The notes: a model not told the origin generated them from the letters alone. Shown: positions 17,515-26,990, counted from the stretch's first letter. The stretch: DNA of 64,000 bases from Herpetosiphon aurantiacus DSM 785 (GCA_000018565.1 CP000875.1:3177199-3241198), one strand, 5' to 3'. Translations and numbers: made by a program.

Positions 17515-18623
17515 GCAGCGTGATCATTGTTGGCGGCGGGATTGTTGGTTGTGCGGTGGCGCTGGAGTTGACGCAGGCAGGCTGGCAAGTCACACTGATT
17601 GAACGCGATTGCCTTGGCAGTGGCGCAACCGCCGCTGGCATGGGCCATATTGTGGTGATGGATGAGGGCGAGGCTCAATTAAAGCTGACCTTATTTGGCC
17701 AACAGCTTTGGCAAGCGCTCACCGCCGACCACCCGCAACCACACGAATATCATGCGTGTGGTACGTTGTGGGTTGCCACCGATACCGAAGAATGGGATTT
17801 GGTGGCTGAAAAAGCCGCAGTTTATCAGCAATATCAGATTGCCTGCGAAATTCTGGATGCGGCAGCGCTGTATGCCCATGAACCAGCGCTGCGAGAAGGC
17901 TTGGTTGGCGGTTTATTAGTTCCCAACGATAGCGTTGTTTATCCGCCAAAAAGTGCGGTTTATTTGTGGCAACAGGCTGAAAAGCACGGAGCCACGTTGG
18001 TGTATGGCGAAGTTACCACGATTCAAACCAACTATGTTCAATTAAATGATGGTCGCCAACTTAGCGCCGATGCGATTGTGGTTGCTAATGGCCAGCGTTG
18101 CATCGACCTCTTGCCCGAATTGCCAATTCGCGCCAAACGCGGCCAGTTGGTAATCACCGAGCGTTATCCTGCGCTGATCAAGCATCAATTGGTCGAATTG
18201 AGCTACATCAAAAATGCGCACGCCAGCAGCGGCGATTCGGTCGCCTTCAATCTTCAGCCCCGCCCCAACGGCCAATTGTTAATCGGCTCCTCACGTCAAT
18301 TTGATCGCACCGATCGCCAGATTGATCAGCTATTGTTAAGCCAAATGTTGCGCAAAGCGATTGACTATGTGCCAGCCCTCGCTGATGTGCGTTGTCTGCG
18401 CACATGGACAGGCGTGCGGGCGGCCTCGCCTGATGGTTTGCCGTTGATCGGCCAGCATCCAGAGCGTGCAGGACTCTGGTTGAATGTTGGACACGAAGGC
18501 TTAGGCATAACCACTGCCTTGAGCAGCGCCCGCTTATTGGCCGATCAAATGCTTCAGCGCCAATCACAACTTGAGATCCAGCCCTATTTGCCGCGCAGCT
18601 TGCAGCAGGAGCAGCCGCAATGA
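17511..18623 (+). CDS. lhpB: D-hydroxyproline dehydrogenase, FAD (DAO-family) subunit
   Basis: A 370-residue FAD enzyme of the D-amino-acid-oxidase/glycine-oxidase family. The N-terminus shows the Rossmann motif [17 protein letters not shown] and the glutamate-ending strand VTLIERD. The C-terminus has [18 protein letters not shown] and [17 protein letters not shown], typical of the FAD-binding end. Neighbouring genes for a small 2Fe-2S protein and a BFD-type flavoprotein match the three-subunit LhpB/E/F cis-4-hydroxy-D-proline dehydrogenase of Pseudomonas. It would oxidise cis-4-hydroxy-D-proline to pyrroline-4-hydroxy-2-carboxylate. The start codon overlaps the epimerase stop (ATGA), and the stop overlaps the next start likewise. 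Confidence 0.88.
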   Translation: MSSVIIVGGGIVGCAVALELTQAGWQVTLIERDCLGSGATAAGMGHIVVMDEGEAQLKLTLFGQQLWQALTADHPQPHEYHACGTLWVATDTEEWDLVAEKAAVYQQYQIACEILDAAALYAHEPALREGLVGGLLVPNDSVVYPPKSAVYLWQQAEKHGATLVYGEVTTIQTNYVQLNDGRQLSADAIVVANGQRCIDLLPELPIRAKRGQLVITERYPALIKHQLVELSYIKNAHASSGDSVAFNLQPRPNGQLLIGSSRQFDRTDRQIDQLLLSQMLRKAIDYVPALADVRCLRTWTGVRAASPDGLPLIGQHPERAGLWLNVGHEGLGITTALSSARLLADQMLQRQSQLEIQPYLPRSLQQEQPQ

Positions 18624-18862
18624 AGCAAATTCGCATTTCAATCAATGGTACAGAGTATCAAGTAACAGAGCATAGCAATCTAGCAGCGGTACTCATGGAT
18701 AAGGCTATCGCCAATCGCCGTTCGGTTACAGGCGAGCCACGCATGGCAGTTTGTGGGATGGGCAGTTGTGGCGAGTGCCGCGTGACCATCAATCAGCAAG
18801 CGCATCAATTGGCCTGTTTGCTGCAATGTTGCGACGGCATGGAGGTGGATTGTGAGCCTTAA
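18620..18862 (+). CDS. lhpF: D-hydroxyproline dehydrogenase, small 2Fe-2S subunit
   Basis: An 80-residue ferredoxin-like subunit. It has a plant-type 2Fe-2S loop with C45, C50 and C53 (MAVCGMGSCGECRVTI) and further cysteines at ACLLQCC that supply the fourth ligand. Such small subunits pair with two flavoproteins in hydrogen-cyanide-synthase-like and hydroxyproline dehydrogenase complexes. It overlaps both neighbours: ATGA with the FAD subunit and 11 bases with the next gene. This suggests coupled, stoichiometric synthesis. Confidence 0.88.
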   Translation: MKQIRISINGTEYQVTEHSNLAAVLMDKAIANRRSVTGEPRMAVCGMGSCGECRVTINQQAHQLACLLQCCDGMEVDCEP

Positions 18863-20078
18863 TGTCGTGATCGTTGGCGCTGGACCAGCCGGATTAGCCG
18901 CAGCTTGGAGCGCCAGCCAAAGCAACGCCAACATTACGCTGATCGATCAAGCTGCTCAGGCTGGGGGCCAGATTTGGCGCGGTGGTCAAGGTTATGCGCC
19001 CAAGCGTTATCGACATTTGTTTGGTCAACAGACCACACTGCATTATCGCAAACAAACCCACGTACTTGGCGCAAGCGAGCAACAATTGTATTTAGCCACC
19101 CCCCAAGGGCCGCAACAACTACGCTACGATCGGCTGATTTTGGCCAACGGCGCACGCGAATTGTTCTTGCCATTTCCAGGCTGGACGTTGCCCAAAGTGG
19201 TGGGCGTAGGTGGCTTGCAAGCGTTGGTCAAGGGTAGCTTGCCAATTGCTGGCAAACGAGTGGTGATTGCTGGCAGCGGGCCGTTGTTAATTGCAGTTGC
19301 CAGCCAATTAAAGCAGCGTGGCGCAATCATCAAAGCCGTGGTTGAACAAGTACCGATCGCTCAGCTTTTGCGCTTTGGGCGTAGCTTGGTTGGCAATCCT
19401 ACAAAAATGCTGCAAGCAGCTCAATTTGCACAAGCTTTAGCTAATACGCCGTTTTATGTCAATACATGGATTACAGCGGCTGAGGGTGAGGGCGAAGTGC
19501 AGCAAGTTCAATTAAACAACGGTCAACGGATCGAATGCGATTATTTGGCCTGTAGTTGGGGCTTAATCGCCAACACCGAACTAGCCCAACAACTTGGTTG
19601 TCGCCTTGAGCAAAATTTTGTCGTAGTTGATCGCAGCCAACACACCAGCCGCGACCAGGTGTATGCAGTTGGCGAATTAACGGGTATTGGCGGCGAAGAT
19701 AAAGCCGTGATCGAAGGCCAAATTGCTGGGTTTGTGGCAACTGGCAATTATCAAGCAGCCAGCCAATTAGCGCAGCAGCAGGCCCAAGCTCGGCAATTTA
19801 GTCAACAATTAGCCGCAAGTTTTGCCCTACGCCCCGAATTACGTCAACTTGCCCAAGCCAATACCATTGTTTGTCGTTGCGAAGATGTGACATTGGCGCA
19901 ATTGCAAAGCCAACCAAGCTGGCGCAGCGCCAAACTACAAACTCGCTGCGGCATGGGCATCTGTCAAGGGCGGGTGTGTGGCGGGGCAACGCAGTATTTA
20001 TTTGGTTGGAGTCAAGATAGCGTGCGCTTTCCAATTCATTCGGTCAGCGTCGCCGATTTAGTTATGGAGTCAGTATGA
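18852..20078 (+). CDS. lhpE: D-hydroxyproline dehydrogenase, NAD(P)/FAD flavoprotein subunit with BFD-type Fe-S domain
   Basis: A 408-residue flavoprotein. The N-terminal FAD site is VVIVGAGPAGLAAAW with a conserved Asp end (ITLIDQAAQAGGQIWRG). A second dinucleotide site is RVVIAGSGPLLIAVA, and VYAVGELTGIGG closes the FAD domain. The C-terminal BFD-like 2Fe-2S domain has four cysteines in VCRCEDV and CGMGICQGRVC. It likely passes electrons from the FAD subunit onwards in the D-hydroxyproline dehydrogenase complex. The start is a GTG at 18852 with GGAGGT six bases upstream, inside the previous gene. The stop overlaps the next ATG. Confidence 0.87.
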   Translation: MSLNVVIVGAGPAGLAAAWSASQSNANITLIDQAAQAGGQIWRGGQGYAPKRYRHLFGQQTTLHYRKQTHVLGASEQQLYLATPQGPQQLRYDRLILANGARELFLPFPGWTLPKVVGVGGLQALVKGSLPIAGKRVVIAGSGPLLIAVASQLKQRGAIIKAVVEQVPIAQLLRFGRSLVGNPTKMLQAAQFAQALANTPFYVNTWITAAEGEGEVQQVQLNNGQRIECDYLACSWGLIANTELAQQLGCRLEQNFVVVDRSQHTSRDQVYAVGELTGIGGEDKAVIEGQIAGFVATGNYQAASQLAQQQAQARQFSQQLAASFALRPELRQLAQANTIVCRCEDVTLAQLQSQPSWRSAKLQTRCGMGICQGRVCGGATQYLFGWSQDSVRFPIHSVSVADLVMESV

Positions 20079-20989
20079 GCATGTGGCATGGAGTTATTCC
20101 AGCAATCACCACCCGTTTTAATCACGATGGTAGCGTTGATCATGGATTTTTGGCCGAGCACTGTGCTTGGATGTTGGATGCTGGCTGTGTTGGGATCGTG
20201 CCGCTTGGCTCTTTGGGCGAGGGTGCAACGCTTAGCGCCGCCGAAAAACAGGCAATTTTACAAACCTGCGTCAAAGTGGCTGGCTCGAACCCAGTAATTC
20301 CAGGCATCGCGGCACTTTCAACTGCCGAAGCCTGCCAGCTAGCCCAAATCGCCGCTGCCGAAGGCTGCTCAGGCCTGATGGTGCTGCCACCTTATCTCTA
20401 CTCGACCGATTGGCGCGAAATGCAAGCTCATATGAGCGCTGTGATCAGCGCCACCGAGTTGCCAGTGATGATCTACAACAATCCGGTGGCCTATCGCACC
20501 GATTTTGTGCCCAGCCAAATTGCCGAATTAGCACAACGCCATGCCAATGTGCAAGCGGTCAAAGAATCGAGCACCGACGTGCGACGGGTGACGGCGATTC
20601 GGGCCGAACTTGGCCAACGCCTCGAAATTCTGGTTGGGGTTGATGATGCAATTGTTGAGGGCATCGCGGCTGGGGCGGTTGGCTGGATCGCAGGCTTGGT
20701 CAATGCTTTTCCGCACGAATCGGTTGAGCTATTTCAACTAGCCCAAGCCGTTGCCGCAGGACATGGTGATCGCGCCCGACTCGACGCGATTTACACTTGG
20801 TTCTTGCCATTGTTGCGGCTTGATACTGTGCCAAAATTTGTTCAATTGATTAAACTCACCCAAGCGATGGTCGGCATGGGCAGCGAAACTGTGCGAGCAC
20901 CACGGCTTGAGTTAGTTGGAGCCGAGCGCGAAGCTGCCGTCAGCGTGATTGAACAAGCCTTGGCGCGGCGGCAGGAGTTATGGCCATGA
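20075..20989 (+). CDS. lhpC: Pyrroline-4-hydroxy-2-carboxylate deaminase (DapA/NAL family)
   Basis: A 304-residue class I aldolase-fold protein of the dihydrodipicolinate synthase family. Y134 (VMIYNNPV) and the Schiff-base lysine K163 (VQAVKESS) are in place, with LGSLGEGATLS at the usual phosphate/carboxylate loop. Alone, the family call would leave the substrate open. In this operon it fits the enzyme that converts pyrroline-4-hydroxy-2-carboxylate to 2-oxoglutarate semialdehyde plus ammonia. It overlaps the upstream gene and, through ATGA at 20986-20989, the dehydrogenase gene downstream. Confidence 0.87.
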   Translation: MSMWHGVIPAITTRFNHDGSVDHGFLAEHCAWMLDAGCVGIVPLGSLGEGATLSAAEKQAILQTCVKVAGSNPVIPGIAALSTAEACQLAQIAAAEGCSGLMVLPPYLYSTDWREMQAHMSAVISATELPVMIYNNPVAYRTDFVPSQIAELAQRHANVQAVKESSTDVRRVTAIRAELGQRLEILVGVDDAIVEGIAAGAVGWIAGLVNAFPHESVELFQLAQAVAAGHGDRARLDAIYTWFLPLLRLDTVPKFVQLIKLTQAMVGMGSETVRAPRLELVGAEREAAVSVIEQALARRQELWP

Positions 20990-22557
20990 AACCAATTTTA
21001 ATCAACGGCGAATGGCAAATTGGCGATTACGTTGGTAGTTTTCATGCGACCAACCCAACCACAACCCAAGCATTCACCACCGAATATCCGATTTCGGGAC
21101 GCGGCGATTTAGAATTAGCCTTGAGCGCTGGGGTTGCCGCCTCGCGTGAGCTAGCCCAAAGTAGCCCTGAGCAACGCGCTAAATTTCTCGAAGGCTATGC
21201 CGATTTGATCGAGGCCAAGCGCCAAGAACTGAGTGCAATCGCCCATAGCGAAACTGGCCTACCGATCGAGCCACGCTTGAATAGCGTTGAACTACCACGC
21301 ACGGTTAATCAATTGCGCCAAGCGGCTCAAGCAGTGCGCAACCACACCTGGGAGCTGGCAACAATCGACAGCAAAGCCAATATTCGCTCGCTCTATGGCA
21401 GTTTGGCCGCACCAGTCGCCATTTTTGGGCCGAATAACTTCCCATTTGCCTATAATGCGATTGCTGGCAGCGATTTTGCCTCGGCGATTGCTGCGGGAAA
21501 TGCTGTAATCGCCAAAGGACACCCAAGCCACCCCGCCACCACCGAGTTACTGGCTGAATTGGCGCATCAAGCAGTCTTGGCGGCTGGTTTGCCTGCGGCA
21601 AGTGTGCAATTGCTGTATGGTTTGCCCGATGAATTGGGCTTGGCATTGGTCAGTCATCCTTTAATTGGGGCAATTGGCTTTACTGGTTCGCGCCGAGCAG
21701 GATTGACGCTCAAGGCTGCCGCCGATCAAGCAGGCAAGGCAATTTACCTTGAAATGTCGAGCATCAACCCGGTTGTGATGTTGGCTGGAGCGGTGACCGA
21801 GCGGGCCGAAGCGCTTGCCGCCGAATTTGCTGGCTCGTGCACTTTGGGCGCTGGCCAATTTTGCACCAACCCTGGCTTATTAATTTTGGAGCATTCAGCG
21901 GCTAGTGCCGATTTTATTGAAGCAACCAAAGCCCACTTTAACCAACACCCTAGCCTGACCCTGCTCAACCATGGCGTTCTGGCTGGGCTTGAACAGGGCA
22001 TTGAGCATTTGCAAGACGCTGGGGCACAGGTCTTGGTTGGTGGGCATGTGTTGGATGATGGGTATCGCTATGCCAATAGTTTGCTCTACGTTGCGGGCAA
22101 TAGCTTTCTGGCCAATCCCCAAGCGCTCAGCCATGAAGTCTTTGGGCCAGTCAGCTTGATTGTTGAATGTGCCGACCAAGCCGAAGTATTGCGAGTGCTC
22201 GACTGCCTTGAGGGCAATTTGACGGGCAGCATCTACAGCAGCAGCAACGGGGCAGATGAAACCTTTTATCAAATTGTTGCCGAGCGCTTACGCTCCAAAG
22301 TTGGGCGTTTGCTCAACGATAAAATGCCCACAGGTGTGGCCGTCAGCTCAGCCATGAATCATGGCGGGCCGTATCCCGCGACAGGCCATGCAGGCTGGAC
22401 GGCAGTGGGCTTTCCCGCAACGATTCGGCGTTTTGCGGCGCTCCACTGCTACGACAACGTGCGCGAATCACGCTTGCCAAGCATTCTGCAAAACGCCAAT
22501 CCGCAAGCGATTTGGCGCTTGGTTGATGGCCAGTGGAGCAATGCTGGCATTGATTAG
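20986..22557 (+). CDS. 2-oxoglutarate (alpha-ketoglutaric) semialdehyde dehydrogenase
   Basis: A 523-residue NAD(P)-dependent aldehyde dehydrogenase of the ketoglutarate-semialdehyde type. Visible elements are the nucleotide-binding FTGSRRAG, the general base in YLEMSSINPVV, the catalytic cysteine in LGAGQFCTNPGL and the end motif GHAGWTAVG. The combination SINPV plus GQFCTNPG is characteristic of this subclass. It completes hydroxyproline breakdown by forming 2-oxoglutarate for the TCA cycle. I start at the ATG at 20986, not 20980, because AGGAG then lies eight bases away and the start overlaps the upstream TGA like the other junctions. It is the last gene of the operon. Confidence 0.88.
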   Translation: MKPILINGEWQIGDYVGSFHATNPTTTQAFTTEYPISGRGDLELALSAGVAASRELAQSSPEQRAKFLEGYADLIEAKRQELSAIAHSETGLPIEPRLNSVELPRTVNQLRQAAQAVRNHTWELATIDSKANIRSLYGSLAAPVAIFGPNNFPFAYNAIAGSDFASAIAAGNAVIAKGHPSHPATTELLAELAHQAVLAAGLPAASVQLLYGLPDELGLALVSHPLIGAIGFTGSRRAGLTLKAAADQAGKAIYLEMSSINPVVMLAGAVTERAEALAAEFAGSCTLGAGQFCTNPGLLILEHSAASADFIEATKAHFNQHPSLTLLNHGVLAGLEQGIEHLQDAGAQVLVGGHVLDDGYRYANSLLYVAGNSFLANPQALSHEVFGPVSLIVECADQAEVLRVLDCLEGNLTGSIYSSSNGADETFYQIVAERLRSKVGRLLNDKMPTGVAVSSAMNHGGPYPATGHAGWTAVGFPATIRRFAALHCYDNVRESRLPSILQNANPQAIWRLVDGQWSNAGID

Positions 22558-23002
22558 CCTAGTTACTTAGCAAATTACACCACTTAAAGCAACGAAGGCT
22601 TAGCATTTAATCGTATTGCCACTCTTCCGTCCTGTTGGAGGAGGTTTTTAAGGATCGCTTATCGTATTTGCTCGGTCTTTTCGCACCCTCACCCCCGACC
22701 CCTCTCCCACTGCGGCGGGCGAGGGGAGAGCCAACGATCATGATGAAGGTTCCCCCTCGCCTCGCCTGCGGGAGAGGGGGCTAAGGGGTGAGGGCATGAA
22801 CATCGACGGCGAATTTCACTACGCCTTTGCAAAAAACCTGCCCTCGCAAGAACCCCTGATTCCCAACAACCGATCCCTCGTCATTCCCTTCGCGTCCTTC
22901 GCGGTTACTCGGCGCTGGCCCCTAACTCTCATCAAGCCATCATTGTCAGAGCCAAGCTCAGCATGCTAGACTGACAGCAGTTTTGCCAACAGGAGCATTG
23001 CT
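22558..23002. repeat. Intergenic region of dispersed repeats, with a long imperfect palindrome
   Basis: A roughly 110-base imperfect palindrome runs from CCCTCACCCC (about 22685) to GGGGTGAGGG (about 22794). It belongs to the same family as the two copies at 62.86-63.05 kb. The motif CTTCGCGTCCTTCGCGGT follows at 22888-22905. A partial CTCTTCCGTCCTG resembling the end of the double-hairpin repeat sits near 22622. No gene is supported. Confidence 0.75.
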
Positions 23003-23812
23003 ATGGCTACATCCAAACCCCAATTATCACCACTTGTTCGCATCATGTTTATCGTTGTTGCCTTGGTATTGGTCGCTGGCGTGTCACTGTTGATCGCCCC
23101 AAGTTTAGTCGGGCCACGTTGGCCATGGGCCTTACGGCCATTTGCAACCCGTTTTTTAGGCGCAGTCTATGCTGCCGAAATGGTGGCGGTGCTCTTTACG
23201 CTTGTGATTAACGATTGGTCAGTAGCCCGATTAACCATCCCACAAGCCGTCACCTTCACCACAGTTGTCACGGGCGCATCGCTGGTTTGGATCAATAATT
23301 TCGATTTTTCACGGGTGATCGTTTGGCTATGGTTTATCATCTACACCCTGCCTACCTTGGCTTTAGGTTGGTTTTGGTGGCAATATCGCGCTTGGCCAGC
23401 GGTCAACCCGCAGCCATTAGGCCGATTACGCAGCATCTTATTAATTGAGGCAGCTGTTTTAGGTAGCTATGGTTTAGCCAGCATTATTGCCCCCAATTGG
23501 GCCACAGCGTTTTGGCCATGGAAGATTGATGCCTTTCATGCCCAAATTTATAGTGCTTTGTTTATGACCGGAGCAATCGGAGCATGGATTGTGGCAGGTG
23601 GTGGCAATCGTTATGAACTACTGACCCTCGGTTGGAGCCAGGTCGTACTAGGATTAGGCGTAATTGCCGCCTTAGCCATCGTCGAGTTTGGACCAGACAA
23701 CCTGAGCGTACCCTGGGCAAGCATCGGAACAATTATTTGGGTTGCAAGCTTTGGATTAATTGCGCTAGTTGGGGGAGTTTTAATTGGGCGTGGAATGCGG
23801 CAACGGAGCTAA
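23003..23812 (+). CDS. Polytopic membrane protein with internal duplication, unknown function
   Basis: A 269-residue integral membrane protein with about eight hydrophobic segments. I do not recognise the family. The two halves look related: the first half has LLIAPSLVGPRWPWALRPF followed by RFLGAVYAAEM, and the second has SIIAPNWATAFWPWKIDAF followed by HAQIYSALFM. This suggests a duplicated four-helix unit. GGAGCATTGCT precedes the ATG. It stands alone between a repeat region and the AAA ATPase promoter. Confidence 0.75.
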   Translation: MATSKPQLSPLVRIMFIVVALVLVAGVSLLIAPSLVGPRWPWALRPFATRFLGAVYAAEMVAVLFTLVINDWSVARLTIPQAVTFTTVVTGASLVWINNFDFSRVIVWLWFIIYTLPTLALGWFWWQYRAWPAVNPQPLGRLRSILLIEAAVLGSYGLASIIAPNWATAFWPWKIDAFHAQIYSALFMTGAIGAWIVAGGGNRYELLTLGWSQVVLGLGVIAALAIVEFGPDNLSVPWASIGTIIWVASFGLIALVGGVLIGRGMRQRS

Positions 23813-23901
23813 TTGGGCGGGTCCACTTCTCCCCGCTTCCCTCGGGCTCGAAACCTCAAGCCCGCGCTACGCCTCGTCGTGCATTGTACCACAACTCTCG
23901 G

Positions 23902-23930
23902 TTGCCCGCGCTTGCAGCCTCAAGTATAAT
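23902..23930 (+). promoter_or_regulatory. Putative promoter of the AAA ATPase / secretion ATPase pair
   Basis: TTGCCC (23902-23907), a 17-base spacer and a perfect TATAAT (23925-23930). The leader would be about 80 bases, with AGGAG before the ATG at 24019. Confidence 0.55.
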
Positions 23931-24018
23931 ATTGATTATTGTTCATTCGGTGTGCGCAGATAGGGGAGATCTGCCAATCCCCGCCGATCTTAATTGTTGA
24001 AGCTCAGGAGATCACACG

Positions 24019-25380
24019 ATGTCTGCGTTTCCTTTACGTGAATTTGCTTCGACTGTTCAAGCATCCGTTGATAGTGGGCCACAATTTCCCAATGAACCAA
24101 CGTCAATCGACGAAACTGGGCTTGGGATGGGTTTTATTGCCGATCTTGTTCTTAAAGTTATTTATTTCAATGGCACCATTAGCGCCCAACGGATTTCTGA
24201 ACAAACCTGCTTGCCCTACCTCAACGTCATCGACAAAGTTTTGCAATTTCTCAAAATGAGCGAATATGTCGATATCGTTGGGGCTGAACAAGGCTTTGGT
24301 GAACGCGCCTATCAATATGTCACGACACTTCAAGGCTCGCGCAAAGTCAACGAGGTATTAGAGCGCTCACAGTATGCTGGCCCAGCCCCTGTGCCGCTCG
24401 CTTCCTACATCGAGATGGTCAATCGCCAGTCAATCGGCGGCATGACGATCAATCAACAACGCATCCGCGAAGCCTTCAAGGATCTGGTGATCAACGACGA
24501 GATGCTGGATAAAATTGGCCCTGCTGCCAACTCTGCCCGCTCGTTGTTCCTGTATGGCCCACCAGGCAATGGCAAAACCACGATCGCCGAAGGTATCTCG
24601 CGCATTATGGGTGGCTCAGTGATGTTGCCCTATGCCGTTGAAATCGATGGTCAAGTGATCAAGCTCTATGATCCCCTTAACCATAGCATTTTAACCAAAC
24701 CCGAAATGCGCCAAGATGATACGCCCGCCCCATTCGGTGCGGTTGCCACCACCATGCCGCCAGCTCCCGACCGACGTTGGCTGCACTGCAAGCGCCCCCG
24801 CGTGATGGTTGGCGGTGAACTGATTTTGGAACAATTAGAATTAATCTTCGATCCAATTTCCAAAGTCTATGAAGCACCCTACCAAATGAAGGCTAATGGT
24901 GGTTTGTTCCTGATCGACGACTTTGGGCGGCAACGCTGTCGGCCTGAAGAATTGCTGAACCGTTGGATTGTGCCACTCGAAAAGAAAATCGACTTTTTGG
25001 CCCTGCAAACTGGCAAAAAGATCGAAATTCCCTTCGATGTGTTGATCGTCTTTTCGACCAACCTTGATCCCAAGGGCTTGGTCGATGATGCCTTCTTGCG
25101 GCGGATTCGGCATAAAATCGAGGTTGCCAACCCAACACCCAACGAATATCGCGATATCTTCCGAATCGTTTGCAAAGCCAAGGGCGTGCCCTATAGCGAT
25201 GATGGCTTGCGCTATTTGATTCAGGAACACTATTTTAAAGTTAACCGTGAGTTGCGCTGCTGTCACCCACGCGATTTACTTGATCAGGTGCTTGATGAAG
25301 CGAAATATCGTGGTCAACAGCCCCAAATGAACAAAGAACTTTTGGATCGGGCTTGCGAAGCCTATTTTGTCAAAATGTAG
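24019..25380 (+). CDS. AAA-family ATPase paired with a TadA/CpaF-type ATPase
   Basis: A 453-residue cytoplasmic ATPase. The N-terminal third looks like a winged-helix module (ISAQRISEQTCLPYLNVIDKVL, residues 54-75). The AAA core has Walker A GPPGNGKTT (180-188), Walker B LFLIDDFGR, sensor FSTNLDP and arginine-rich FLRRIRHKI. The C-terminal lid follows (HPRDLLDQVLDEA). It lacks MoxR or ClpX landmarks that I can name. It is followed after 12 bases by a TadA-type ATPase, so the two probably work in one machine, for instance surface-pilus assembly or protein export. That role is inferred from the pairing. AGGAG precedes the ATG. Confidence 0.82.
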   Translation: MSAFPLREFASTVQASVDSGPQFPNEPTSIDETGLGMGFIADLVLKVIYFNGTISAQRISEQTCLPYLNVIDKVLQFLKMSEYVDIVGAEQGFGERAYQYVTTLQGSRKVNEVLERSQYAGPAPVPLASYIEMVNRQSIGGMTINQQRIREAFKDLVINDEMLDKIGPAANSARSLFLYGPPGNGKTTIAEGISRIMGGSVMLPYAVEIDGQVIKLYDPLNHSILTKPEMRQDDTPAPFGAVATTMPPAPDRRWLHCKRPRVMVGGELILEQLELIFDPISKVYEAPYQMKANGGLFLIDDFGRQRCRPEELLNRWIVPLEKKIDFLALQTGKKIEIPFDVLIVFSTNLDPKGLVDDAFLRRIRHKIEVANPTPNEYRDIFRIVCKAKGVPYSDDGLRYLIQEHYFKVNRELRCCHPRDLLDQVLDEAKYRGQQPQMNKELLDRACEAYFVKM

Positions 25381-25392
25381 CGAGGTCAAGTT

Positions 25393-26934
25393 ATGTCACT
25401 TCTCAAACGTCTTGGAAGCACGCCAACAAGCCCAGAGCCAACTCCTCCTGCTCAGCCAGTTCAACCGATGGCTGGCGAACAATCTATGCCTGAATATCGC
25501 TCATCATCGTTGACTCCACTAAGCCCACCACCACCAGCACCATCATCGCCACCCATGCCTGGCGGTAACCTCAGTGCTTTGGCTGGCTCTAGCTCAGGGT
25601 TAAGTGGCGGTACGATCAACACCAGCGGCTTTTTGGTCTTGGCTGATCGCGATGCCCATCGCAAAATGCTGGAGCTTTCGCTCTGGATTGTCGATAAAAT
25701 TCAGGCTTCGGTTGGTTCGCAAACCCAACTACAACGCAACGAAGATTCGGAGCGCCTCATCCAAGAGCGCTTTACCACCTTTGTGCGTCAATCCACTACC
25801 AATCTCGACCAAGATGGCACCAAATTGCTCTATCAAATGGTGCTCGATGAATTATTTGGCTTCGGGCCACTTGAGCAATTGATTCGCGACGATACCATCA
25901 CTGAAATTATGGTCAACAGCGCCACGGTGGTGTATGTTGAACAAAAAGGTAAATTAACCCTTTCGCCAGTCATTTTTGCCTCGGAAGATCATGTGCTCAA
26001 AGTGATCGACCGAATTATTCGGCCACTCGGGCGACGGGTTGACCGCAAATGGCCCATGGTCGATGCGCGTTTGCCCGATGGTTCGCGGGTCAATGCCATC
26101 ATCCCGCCTTGTGCAATCGATGGTTCGTCGCTGAGTATTCGTAAATTCTCCAAGAAAAAACTCCAAGTTAGCGATTTGATCAATTATGGCTCGATGACCA
26201 AGGAAATGGCCGACTTCCTGAATGCTTGTGTGGTCAGCGCCATGAACTTAATCGTCTCGGGTGGTACTGGTTCGGGTAAAACCACACTCCTAAACGTGCT
26301 CTCCAACTTCATCCCCGACCACTATCGGATTTGTACAATTGAAGACTCAGCCGAACTACAACTTGGTAAAGATCACGTGATTCGGCTTGAATCCAAGCCT
26401 GCCGATGTTGATGGCTCGGGCTTGGTCACCATCCGCGACCTTGTGAAGAACTCGCTGCGGATGCGCCCTGACCGCATTGTGGTAGGGGAAATTCGTGACG
26501 GCGCGGCGCTCGACTTGCTCCAAGCCATGAACACTGGCCACGACGGCTCAATGTCCACCGTCCACGCCAACACCCCACGCGACGCAATTCGCCGTTTGGA
26601 AACCTTGGCACTGATGTCGGGACTCGATTTACCAGTTGCGGTTATTCGCGAACAAATTGCTTCGGCAGTACACGTGATTGTGCAGCAAGCCCGTTTGCGC
26701 GACGGCTCACGGAAAGTCGTAGCGGTAACTGAAGTTCAAGGCATGGAAAGTGGTCAGGTCGTGCTACAAGATATCTTCATCTTTGAAGATCAAGGTACTG
26801 CGCCAGATGGCAAAGTGATGGGTGTGCTGCGGCCAACCGGGACGCGTCCACGCTTTACGCCAGTGCTCGAAGCCAAAGGCTTCAAATTGCCTCCATCAAT
26901 CTTCGGCGCAACCTTCCCCGGCATGCGGCGCTAA
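25393..26934 (+). CDS. CpaF/TadA-type type II/IV secretion system ATPase
   Basis: A 513-residue secretion ATPase. After about 75 Pro/Ser-rich low-complexity residues comes the N-terminal domain (ELFGFGPLEQLIRDDTITEI, a conserved CpaF signature). The catalytic core has Walker A IVSGGTGSGKTT (about 286-297), the Asp/His boxes RICTIEDSAELQ and MRPDRIVVGEIRDG, and NTGHDGSMSTVHAN. It would power a Tad-like pilus or secretion apparatus at the inner face of the membrane. No TadB/TadC membrane proteins or pilins lie next to it. GAGGT precedes the ATG, and a terminator follows. Confidence 0.92.
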   Translation: MSLLKRLGSTPTSPEPTPPAQPVQPMAGEQSMPEYRSSSLTPLSPPPPAPSSPPMPGGNLSALAGSSSGLSGGTINTSGFLVLADRDAHRKMLELSLWIVDKIQASVGSQTQLQRNEDSERLIQERFTTFVRQSTTNLDQDGTKLLYQMVLDELFGFGPLEQLIRDDTITEIMVNSATVVYVEQKGKLTLSPVIFASEDHVLKVIDRIIRPLGRRVDRKWPMVDARLPDGSRVNAIIPPCAIDGSSLSIRKFSKKKLQVSDLINYGSMTKEMADFLNACVVSAMNLIVSGGTGSGKTTLLNVLSNFIPDHYRICTIEDSAELQLGKDHVIRLESKPADVDGSGLVTIRDLVKNSLRMRPDRIVVGEIRDGAALDLLQAMNTGHDGSMSTVHANTPRDAIRRLETLALMSGLDLPVAVIREQIASAVHVIVQQARLRDGSRKVVAVTEVQGMESGQVVLQDIFIFEDQGTAPDGKVMGVLRPTGTRPRFTPVLEAKGFKLPPSIFGATFPGMRR

Positions 26935-26957
26935 ATTAATAGCTTGTTTCATTCATC

Positions 26958-26990
26958 AACCCGTAGGATTTAATATTCTACGGGTTGTTT
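26958..26990 (+). terminator. Terminator after the secretion ATPase gene
   Basis: AACCCGTAG (26958-26966) pairs with CTACGGGTT (26978-26986), followed by GTTT. Confidence 0.7.
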
